From contig LSRY02000002.1 in NCBI GenBank assembly GCA_001643675.2, forward strand, positions 905,501 to 969,500: a stretch of DNA of 64,000 bases. The letters run 5' to 3'. Shown piece by piece: positions 46,755-57,200 of the stretch. The translations under genes and the position numbers were made by a program. Every line of letters starts with the position of its first letter. Within the stretch, counting starts at the first letter, position 1. Below the pieces are notes generated by a model. It searched no databases and had not been told where the DNA came from. It saw only the letters and a program-made list of their open reading frames with translations. This DNA is from Monocercomonoides exilis (taxonomy: Eukaryota; Preaxostyla; Oxymonadida; Polymastigidae).

Positions 46755-49700
46755 TCAGGCTCTCATCAAAAATTGTGCATTTAATTTTTTGGTAAGTTTT
46801 CTTTCGTCATCGTTGTCATCATCATCATCTTCTTCTTCATCTTCATCTTCGCTTTCATTGTTTGATTCTTCATTCTCCAGGGTTGTACTAATCTCTGCGA
46901 CTTCCCCAGAAGAGAAGGAGCTTGAGGAACCTTCTTTTTCGCTTTTGCTCGACGATTCGTCAAGAACTGACTCAGAAGAGCTTGTGATTGTTGTTGACAC
47001 CAACGACTCTTTTTCTGCTTGCGAAGTCCGTTGAGTTTGTGGATTTTCATTCATCCATTTATTACGCATCAAAAATGCAGCATTTAATTTCATAATTTCT
47101 TGCTCTTCTTCATTCATTGTTGTTTGTTCTGTTTCTTCCTCTTCTTCTTCCTCTTCCTCTTCTTCTTCCTCTTCCTCTTCTTCTTCCTCTTCCTCTTCTT
47201 CACTTTCTTCACTTGTTGAATCTTCGATATTATCTTCTTTTTGGAGATCATCATCTTTCGCACGAGTCGAACGCCTTTGCACATCCTCATTGTCGCTGCT
47301 TTGACTATCACTCTGATCCTCTTGCATTTCCTCGCTGTCGTGTTCGCCACCAGATATATTTTGCGTTTCTTTACGTTTCTCTCCACTTTCGCTATCATCT
47401 TCACTCTCTTGACTTTCTTTGCTTTCATTGCTGCTTTCATTTCCGGACTCATCTTCGCTGTGCTGCAAACTTCCTGACTCCTGTTCTTCTTTAACAGCAC
47501 GATCTTCCTCCTCCTCCTCCTCCTCTTCTTCCTCCTCCTCACTTTCACTTTCATCCTCTGTTGATTTTTCAGGATCAAATTCACTGTCGGTGTCTGAGTC
47601 CTCGTCGCTCAACTCTTTTTGCTTCCCTTCCTTTTTCAGCCTTCGAATCCGCTCTTCTGCGATTCGCTCAATTTCGTCATTCAGCAAATCCTCCCTTTCA
47701 ACAATATAAGGCTCCCGCTTATGTTTACTCTCAATCAACTTGATTGCGTTTAAAATGATAATAAAAAACAATGAAAAAATTTGAATTTTAAACAAATAAA
47801 CAATCAAAAAAATTAGAAAATAACAATTATAAACAAACAAACAAATAAATTATCAAAAATAAAAATATTTATTATTCGATATTTTAATATTGTCATTTCT
47901 TTGAAGAAATATTCTCTTCCAAACATCAAAAACAAAATAATAAGATTTCATAAAGAAAACGATTTTATTTTCTACACACTTTTGCGAGCGACTCATTCAT
48001 GTTCGTGTCCAATCTCTTCTTCTTTGCCATCCACTTCACTCGTCTTTTCTCCGTCTGCATCTTCTTCTGCCATTTCCTTTCTCTCTTCATTTCTTTTTCA
48101 TTCCTTTCGTCTGGTTCTCTCCCTCCTCTTTTCACTTTCCGTTGCTTCTCCTCTTCTTTTTCGCGCTTCTCTTGCTCTACCAACAGCTGCTGGGAAATCG
48201 TTTCTCGTGATGCTTTTTCGACTTTAACTCGCTTCAAAGCCAGAGATGCAGGACGAAGCAGAGGAAGAGCCGGAGCAGGAGCAGGAAGCGGCTGTGGAGT
48301 TGTGAATTTCTTGGCATTTTTTGAATGGCGAGAAGAAGAAGAAGAAGAGTAAGAAGAAGAAAGTGAAGAACGTCTTGATATGGATGATGCCGTCATTGAA
48401 GAAGAAGCAGATTCAGAGTTGACAGGAAAGATTGAATAGATTCCGTAATATGATTCAAATGGCAAATTCTTCAAACTGAAGTGGAACGGTACTACAAAAT
48501 ATTTAGAGAAAGACAGAAAATTTTCATATTTAAGTAAATAATTCGAATGTCAAAGAATCACAAAAAATTTTTTTCATACCAAAAACTTCATTTCTTTTTC
48601 TTTCTTCTTCTCTCCGGGCCTCTTCATCATCAAATTTATCCTCTTCTTCAAACAGCCTTTGGTTATCTTTCGTATTCTTTTCACTCAACTCTCTTTCTTT
48701 TTCCATTTCCTGTCTTTCTTTCTCTCTTCTTTCTTGTTCAAGCGCTTTTTCTTTTTCTTTTTCTTTTTCTTTTTCTTTTTCTTGTTTCCTTTTTTCTTCT
48801 TCCGCTTCATTTTCATTTTCATTCGTCGCATCACAATTTTCTGTTGCAGATTTGCTCAAGTTCTCTTCTTCACTGGAAACATCTCTTTCATCGATCTTCT
48901 CTGACTTTTCTTTTTCTTTACTATCTTTGCAACTATCACTTTCAGTTTTATCAGATTTTCTTTCTGTCAAGCCTTGTGGCTCTTCAATAGCTGAATCCTC
49001 TTTTCCTTTTGAAGAAATTCTTTCTTTGCGTTCATCTCCCTTTTCTGAACTTTCTTCCTCTCTTTCGCAGTTGGAGTCGCGTTCAGGGCTTTCAGAAGGA
49101 CTTCTTGACTGAGATGGCTTTAATTGCTTATTTTGTTCATCTTTTGGAATTGGCTCTTCTTTAACTAACATTGTCTCATCTACATCGGGAAAATATACAG
49201 AATTTTCTGTTTTGGCTTCTGATTTCCTTCTGGATGCCTTTTTCGGCTTTTCTTCTTTCTGAATTTTATCCTCATTTGCATAGGTTTCAAAACGTTCGGA
49301 TTGATTAGGCGCATTAACTGGTGTTAAAGGCGATGTGAATGATCTGCTCATCAATACTGTTTACGAAATATAAAAATTAAAATTAAAAATAAGTAAAATA
49401 ACACTTAATGAAAATACGAACATTTCTAGAGAAATGTCAACAAGTCGGTCCACATTAAAATTCATGCGAAGATGAACAATAAGAGTACAAACCAGTTTTG
49501 CTTTTTGCGTTTGAGTCTTTGTTTTAAATGAATTTAACAATTTTTCTAAAAAAAGAGAATTTTTCAAATAAAAATGGAAAAAGAAAGACAATACTGTATT
49601 GATTAATTTTATCTTTCAAAATATGATTTTTTTCTTTTTCCTCTTTTATCTATATTTCAAAGGATTCTTTATAAAAATATAAAAAGAAAGATTTCTCATA

Positions 49701-50163
49701 CAATTGAATGCAGCTGATTTTCAACTTCCATTTGCCTAATTTGATTTGACTCCATTATGTCAATTGCTGCCTTGCTATAATTCAATTAACAATTCAAACA
49801 TTTAAATAAATTTAAAAATTAACCGTTGTGATGACAATAATCCTTGGTAAAATATTAAATATTCGATTGTCAGTTGATATAACCTTATTAGCTTCTCGAT
49901 GTTCGCTTCAGGCTGAACTGATATGTCTGATAAGAATGTGGGTTTAATATGTTCGAAGAATTATTTAAAATCAAACCAGATTCCAAAATTTTAGAATGTG
50001 TTATGTTATTTAAATGCAATTGCAATTGATCAACTGCTTTTGTTTCAACGATGCTTTGTAAATCCAATTTCATAATTTCTCTCCAATTAATAGATTCAGT
50101 TGGCTTTGTAAAATGAAGCTCTGCAAGAACATCAACCATTGCTGCACTTCCTTCAGCAGTCAT
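46755..50163 (-). CDS. Coiled-coil, acidic protein with a DZIP1-like N-terminal domain
   Basis: Eight exons chain in phase: 50163-49977, 49917-49884, 49774-49702, 49649-49595, 49545-49489, 49356-48580, 48491-47980 and 47738-46755, 892 residues. The first about 110 residues (INWREIMKLDLQSIV, DQLQLHLNNITHSKILE, ANIEKLISKAAIDIMESNQ) resemble the Dzip-like N domain (W..I..LD...I....D..LQ..L.N+T). DZIP1 works at the ciliary base. No C2H2 zinc finger, present in animal DZIP1, is visible. A short coiled coil follows (IKEEKEKNHILKDKINQY), then Glu/Lys/Ser-rich sequence, a hydrophobic patch (VPFHFSLKNLPFESYYGIYS) and long acidic runs. The motif KLNAxFLMR appears twice near the end, the second copy at the very C terminus (KLNAQFLMRA). 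The gene model is good; the family call is tentative. Confidence 0.55.
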
Positions 50164-50290
50164 ATGTCTGCTATCAATTATTCAATTTCTTTTCAGGTTA
50201 AAGTTGTTATAAAAATATTAATTCTGTATTGTTTTATCTTTTGAATTAATTCAAAAAAATAATTATTTGCATCACGATCAATTTCTTTAA
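50164..50290. promoter_or_regulatory. Compact shared upstream region of the DZIP1-like gene and TrmO
   Basis: Only 127 bp separate the two divergent start codons. It is A/T-rich with no clear box. A bidirectional promoter is inferred from spacing. Confidence 0.4.
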
Positions 50291-51502
50291 ATGAGTGTTA
50301 TCTCTGAAGCAATTGATGAAAATGTAGAAAAATTTCTTGAATTTAATTCAACGCAAATTGTTATGCAACAAAAAGCTATCGAGCAACTCGATAACGATGT
50401 TGCAGAAATTATCAAAAAACTTTCTTTTCTTGATGCTGTGAGACGAATCACAATATCTCTCATTGATAAATTAAAGTCCTCATCATCATCTACTAATTCT
50501 CTCCAGGATGTTTCGACTGATACACACTCTGAAGAACAATCTACTTTTATTGAGCAAGACGAAAGACTACGAATTTCAGAACTAAATTTCTGCTTTCTGA
50601 AAGATACTATTGCGAAAATAGATGAAAGAAAGCTTTCACTATTCCCATTTGGAACAAATGTTATTCCAAAATCGATATTTGAAAAACATCAAGCTCGCAT
50701 TCCTGTGTCAAAAATCGAGCATTCTTTTTCTCATATTTCTCCTTTACCTCTCTCAAAAGAGACACAAATTACGGAGTTAAATCCTCACAGCAATGTTTTT
50801 CGTATGCCTCCAATTGGCTATGTTTCAACTATTTTCAAAAGAAGAAGTGATGCACCTAGACAGCCGTTCTTGGGAAATGCTGCTGGTGGTGAATTAATTT
50901 TTAAAAAGCCATTTTTTAATTCATTGGAGCAATATGTGAAACCCAAATCTTTGCTTTGGGTAATATTTGGTTTGTTGCTTATTTTCACTGAACATGTTTT
51001 TCGAATTTCCATTTATTAATTATTTTTTCACATGATATGAATAGTCTTTGATAGGAACATCACAACCCCATCGAGAAATTATGTTTATCCTCCAAAGTTT
51101 CGAAGCAGGAGGCTTGGCCTTTTTTCTACAAGATGTCCTTTTCGGCCGAATCCGGTTGGATTAAGTTTGGTGCAAGTGGAATGGGTCGAAGAAATAAAAG
51201 ATAATTTGACAGAATCATTCATTAAGACTAATACAGAAGAAAAAGGAGAAGAAAAGGAAAATGATTCGAAATCAAGAATTTATGAAAACGACTCAAAATG
51301 CACTCTTCAACCGGATGATGGTGAAGACAGCTCATGCAAAAAGGGATCTTTTACTCAAAAAGATGCTTATGTTAGAATTGGATTTAGCGGAGGTGATCTT
51401 CTTGGCTTGACACCTATAATTGCCATTAAGCCTTATTCAAACAAGTTTGTTATCATCAATACCAATTGTTTTTTTCTTATCAATGTTATCAGAAGGATTG
51501 GG

Positions 51503-51538
<36 letters not shown>

Positions 51539-53092
51539 AGATTGTGAGGAAGGGTGTTGTTTATTCCTTTTTTCTTTTCAATTTTGATTTTTATGATTTT
51601 TTGTTTCCTTTTCCTTTCGCTTTTTCTTTAATTCTTTGTATTTTTCCTAAATATATTCTATCTTTTCATTCCATTCAAATATGTCAGAGCTGAATGCTTT
51701 CCCTCATCTGCCATTGGATGGCTTTCTTCGCCAGATGATATAACCACACTCTCTTATGATTCGCATAACCCAGTTGATTCAAAAGAAACTTCTTCAACTT
51801 CTTCGATTTCATCAACTTCATCGTTTAGTTCAACTTCTCTATCATTTCCATATTCTCTTCCTGCATCTTCTTCTGCTTCTGCTTCTGCCTCTGCCTCTGC
51901 CTCTTCTTCTGCCTCTGCTTCTGCTTCCTCTTCTTCCTCTTCCTCTTCCTCTTCCTCTTCTCCTGCTCCTCTTCATCTTCTTCCACCTCCACCTTCATCA
52001 AGCGAGTCCATTGGGAGAAAATGCGAAGTTGTATTCAAAGGGCGAAAGAGAGAATTCACACCAGAAATTGAAGGAGTTCGAATCAAAATTCAGAAAATAT
52101 CAGAAAGAAAATGCAAAGACGAAAGATATTTCAAAGATGAGAATGAAAATGAAAAAGAAAATATTTCTGAGAAAGAAAAAGAAGAAGACATAGATGACAT
52201 TGATGATGAAGAAGATGAAGATGACATAGATGAAGAAGGATTTGACATGGGAGATATCAAAGACGAGGCAAAGCCGTACGAAAAGAAGAAGAGCAGCATC
52301 GAAGGAAGCGACGAATTCTGCATTGTTAACCAGAAGGATGTGGAAGCACTGCCTGAAGAGCCGGATTTGCCTTTGGTAGATACAGCAGCTGAATTGAATA
52401 CAGTTTTGAGTTATGTTTCCGATTTCATAGATGAACTTGCAAGAGACGGTCTGAATTCACTGGAAAGAGAATGGCTAAGGAAAGTGGATGATTCCGAAGA
52501 AGAAGAAAAAGAAGAAGAGAAAGAGAAAGAAAAAGAGAAAGAAAAATTAAGTACAAATGACAAAAATGATCAAAAAGAAACAGACAAGCCATCCGATTTA
52601 TCTTCTTCTGATGCATCTTCAGCACATTCATCTCAAGTGAATCAATTGTCAAGCCAGCCATTTGCTCATATAAATGAAGAAGATGTAGCGGCTCTTCCAC
52701 CCGAAGAATCTTTCTTATCTCGCAAAATTGCACATTGGATTAACATGCTTGAAATGGAAGTAAATGCAGGCGAAGAACACAAGGAAGACAAAGAAAAGGA
52801 TGAAGTTGCAATGAAAGATGAAAAAAACCCAGAAAACAAACAAAGAATTTCAACTGAATTTAACAATAAAGCTGATAAAGAGCAAAAAACAGAAGATTCA
52901 TCTTCAGCGTGCTCTTCAAGCTCTTCTTCAGCCTCTTCTCTTTCTTCTTGTTTGAATCCTATTCTTTCTATACATTCTGAGCCATCTTCTTCTCTTCTTC
53001 AGCAGAAGTGCGAGTGGATAAAGAAACATGCACATGTTGATATTGTCGCGGCTGCTGTTGATTCGCTTTCATTCGACCCTTTGCTTGAGAAG

Positions 53093-53174
<82 letters not shown>

Positions 53175-53847
53175 GAGAGAAAGAGATGGAAATTGTGAAG
53201 AATGAGAACTTAGTTGTTCGGAATATTATTATTATTATTATTATTTTTCTTTTCTTTGCTTTTCTTTCTATCTAACTTTAGTTTATTGACCAAACTAATC
53301 TTTTTTGAAAAACACTCACTATTCAAATTTTCTAATTCATTTTCTCAATTTTTTCTTTCTACACCCCATCCCCTCCCCACAAATAACATAAAACAGGCAA
53401 ACAAATCCAGAAGGAAATCTCGACACCCCAACAAATCACATCCATTCGAATCAGTTTTGGCTGTTGGGGCATTTCGTGTGCTTTTCAATGTGATTGAGAA
53501 GTCTGAGCTGGAGAAAGAGAACAACCAAAATTGCGAAGTGATTCACAGGCAGTCGCAGTTTGACGAGAAAGGAAGGAAAAAGATGAGCGTGGCAGACATG
53601 GAAAACCCAGTTGTTGTTGTGAGGGACGTTGTTTCTGGCTTTAGAGAAGAAATATTAGTTTGCTTTCTTTTTTTTTTCAAGATTAGTAAATAAACTTTAT
53701 TTTTGCATGTTTCAAATGCTTTCCAATAATTTCTTTCTTTCTTTTTTTTTATTAAAAAAATAACTCTACCACTAGAATTCTGATGATAGGACAGACGCAC
53801 AAATAAAGCTTCATCGCAAGTTTATTGAAGAATATCCTCCTTCTTGA
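50291..53847 (+). CDS. TRMO: TrmO-type tRNA (N6-threonylcarbamoyladenosine-37) methyltransferase
   Basis: Five exons: 50291-50969, 51045-51444, 51688-53092, 53397-53657 and 53776-53847, 938 residues. TrmO (YaeB/UPF0066) adds a methyl group from SAM to t6A37 of tRNA. After an N-terminal coiled coil come FRMPPIGYVSTIFKRRSDAP (from about residue 170), RQPFLGNAAGGELIF, WVIFVFDRN across intron 1, YPPKFRSRRLGLFSTRCPFR then PNPVGLSL, and DLLGLTPIIAIKPYSN. Intron 2 is followed by KAECFPSSAIGWL. These follow the family order PIG.v...f..R...PRQ / WliFvFh.N / PPrlGg...GvFatRsPfRPNpIGLs / DLldGTPvlDIKPY. An insert of over 350 Ser/Ala/Glu-rich residues then precedes the C-terminal part (SFDPLLEK, FESVLAVGAFRVLFNVIE). 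The last exon encodes 23 residues ending EEYPPS. The family homology itself fixes the donor at 50970. Confidence 0.93.
51504..51535 (+). repeat. 32-base poly-T run in TrmO intron 2
   Basis: An uninterrupted T run within intron 51445-51687. It lies about 150 nt before the acceptor, so it is not the usual polypyrimidine tract. Confidence 0.95.
53097..53172 (+). repeat. (GT)38 microsatellite abutting the 5' splice site of TrmO intron 3
   Basis: An uninterrupted dinucleotide run of 76 bases starts 4 nt inside intron 53093-53396, whose donor reads AAG|GTATGTGTGT. Confidence 0.95.
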
Positions 53848-54248
53848 CACATTCATAAGACAGATCATCTTGTCACAACTTTCAGAAATTGAAATTAGGA
53901 GCTAATGTTATAAAAATATTCAAAGAGTTTTAAATATGTTTTATTTTGAGAAATTATTAGTTTTATTAATATTTTTGATGAAAAGAAAAGATATATTAAT
54001 ATTTGTTATGGTTGGATCAATATCGTTTTTTTAAAACTCTTCTTTTTTGAGCGGAAGGTTCCTTATCAAACAGAATTTATGCAACAGGTTTTTATTTACT
54101 TATGATTGAACCGCTTTCAAAGCTTTTATTTTTTGAAAATCTTCTACTTTTTGAAATGATGATTGATTACATATTCAATTTGATTCGTATGCAACTTTCA
54201 ATTATTCTTCAATGCACTGAATTTATTTTAAATAAAATTTAAATTTCA
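53848..54248. other. Intergenic spacer
   Basis: A/T-rich DNA between TrmO and the next same-strand gene. It contains no ORF, repeat or clear promoter box that I can identify. Confidence 0.5.
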
Positions 54249-57200
54249 ATGAAGTTCAATGCCACTTTACAGAAACATTCACTTACTTCTGGAAAATTGA
54301 AAGAAATCATAAATGAATCTTCAGGTTTTCTTCAAATATTCATGTTGCAAATTTTGAAATTACCTTTCTGTTCATTGCATAGCATTTATCTTAGCTGGCT
54401 CTAGAAAATATACCTTGAGAAAGCCGACGATTTTTGGACCTTCCCAATTCAATTCTGAATATCAAGTTATAAATTCTGATCAAGAACCTTCAACATATGA
54501 ATTGATTGACCTTGCATCTCTCTCAATAAAGAATCCTTGCTTTTCTTCTCCGCTGGAACCGGCTTTTGAACAGATAGAAGAAGATGAAGAAGAATGCAAG
54601 ATTGCTCTTGTTTCTCAACAGCAAGATCTGACATCTCAGTCCATGGATGAAATTGTATCATTTGAAAACATGAAATCAAATTTGCATGTTGAAACATTTT
54701 TTAACACAGATGCTTCGAATTCTTCTGATGATCAGTTGAGACTTAATCAGTTTTATGATCAGTTTTTGAATAAGCAAAGAACATTGCTTCTTGTGGAACT
54801 TCATCTAGGGAATGAATTAATGAGATCATATGGCACCGATTCAAATTCGCAGATGACTATGCTGCGGGTCAGAAAGGGAGACAACGTGGAAAAGCTATGC
54901 GAATCATTCATTGTTGCAATGAGCTTGCCAGAACAGTTGAAACCGCTGCTTAAAAAAATTGTGGAAAAAGGCATTGAAGAGAAAAAAGTTACGAATGATG
55001 TTTTGAACAGTGATGAAGAAGAAGCGATGCTTGAGAAGAAGGAGAAAGATGAAGCAAAAAGTGCAAAAGAGGTGAGAGATAATGGAGAAGGAGAAGAAGA
55101 AGGAGAGGAGGAAGAAAATGACGATGATGACGACGGTTTGAGGGTTCCATTGACCATCATTGAGGAGATGGAGCGATATGTGCGGAAAGAGCGGGAAAGG
55201 AAACGGAAGCTGAGAGAAGAGGAAGAAAGCCGAAAGGGAACAACAATCAGAAGATGGGTGAATTCAACAATAGAAACAGCGAAAAAGGAAAGCAAAGGAG
55301 AAGCTAAAAAGATGGATGGAAGTTCGTCTTTGAACAAAAGTGAAGCGACTCCTGTTGAACTCGAAGAAAACAATGAAAATTCTTCTTCTTCTTCTTCTTC
55401 TTCTTCTTCTTCTTCTTCTTCTTCTTCTTCTTCTTCTTCTTCTTCTTCTTCATCGTCATCATCAGTTGATTCAGAAGAAGTGATAAATGAGTATGAAATG
55501 AAGTTTTATTCATTTGAAGGCGAAGAGATGGCTTCACAGGCGTCGTTTAATGAAGAAGAAGACGATCCATTTGCATATGAACAGGAAATGCTCAGAAAAA
55601 GAGAAATGGAAGAGGCGAAAAGAAGACAGGAGGAGAGGAAGAGAAAAATGAAGAAAGACCAAATGAAGGAAAGGGGGTTCAATAGAACGAAAAAACAAGT
55701 TGTGAAAAATGAAAAGAAAAATGATTCAAACACGAAAAGCAAAAAAATTGAGGGAAGGGAAGAAGAAGAGCGAAAAGAAGAGAAAGAAGAAGATGCTTAT
55801 AGCAATCAAAAATTAGAAAATGAAAAAGAAGATGCAGATGATAACAAAGCAAACGATGAACAAAATGCAAGCAAACAACAAAAATCTTCCGAAATAGCGA
55901 ACAATTCTGAAAGAAAAGCAAAAGAGGAACAAAAAGAGGAAAGTGATGAAGAAGAATATGACGAAGAGAAACGACGAAGAGAAAGAAGAGAAAAAGAGAG
56001 GAAAGTACGAGAAGAGAGAAAGAAGAGAGAAGAAGAAGAGAAGAAGAAGAAAGAAGAAATCATGAAGCAAAGAGAAGAAAAACGAAAGGCGTTTTTGATG
56101 GAAAAGGAGAAAGAAAGGCTGAAAAAGCAAGAAGTGCTCCGAGCACAGACAAAGGACTTGGAGAAGCAGAAGGAGCAGCAGAAGCAAAGGCTGGTGAAAC
56201 AAAGAGAAGAAATGCGATTGAAGCAGAAGAAGCAGCGCGAGGCAAAAGTAAACGCTAGCAGCAGCAACACCAACAATGCCAATGGCGATAAGCAGCAAAG
56301 CGAGAAAGCAGAAGAGCAGTCGAGAAGCGAGGCAAACGAGAAGCTGTTCAACAGACTTTATCAGGAGAACCGCAAAAGGCAGGCGATGATCCAGAGAATG
56401 AAAGAGGAAGAGGAGGCGAAGCAGAAGGAAGAGCTGGCTCAGAACAGCATCCACAAAAATGCAACTGTGAAGGACCCGGCCCGATTGTATCGCACACAGA
56501 CAAAGAATGCAGCAAGCTCAAAACAAAAAGAAAGTGCTGGAAATGAAGAGAATGGAGAGGGAAGTGATAATCAGAATGAACAAGAGATTTCCTCTTCTTC
56601 CTCTTCCTCCTCATTGGCAAAGGCCGCTGCTGCTTCTGCTGCTCGCGAAGAGGCAGAGCAGAAAGAATGCACGTTCCGCCCTGAAATCAACAAGAAGTCG
56701 AGGGCGATGATGAAAAACAGAACACAAGAAGATGCAATGGCTTTGAGGGAAATCGACATTATCAGAAGAGAAAGTGCGTTTGCGACTGAAGAAGAGGCCG
56801 AGCGGGAGATTCAGGAGAAAGCAGAGATTGCAGAGTGGGAAAGAGAACAGCAGAAGATGATGAGATACGAGGAGATGCAGAGGGAAATGGAGAGGGAATA
56901 TGAAGAAGAAGAAGAAGAAGAGTATGGAAATTATGAAGGAGCAGAGGAAAACGAAGGAAGAGAAGGAAATGAAGTGAAGCAAGAAAGTGAAGTTGCAGTT
57001 TCAGAAGGAATTTGTGAGAAAAAAGAAGAAACGGCTCAAACAAGCAATGATGAGAATGAAAAGGGAACAGACAATTGCGATGTGAATGACATTAACAAGG
57101 CGAATGAAACAGAAAATCAGCCTGACCAAATCCAATCTGAACAACAACAGCAGCAGCTCAATAACACGACATTGAATTTATCTTCTTATTCCGCCTATTC

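Noticed and set aside
50970-51019. Reading TrmO exon 1 through to the stop at 51017-51019 as a complete gene
   Set aside because: The conserved WxIFVF.RN segment is only restored by splicing 50969 to 51045; the read-through tail does not fit the family.
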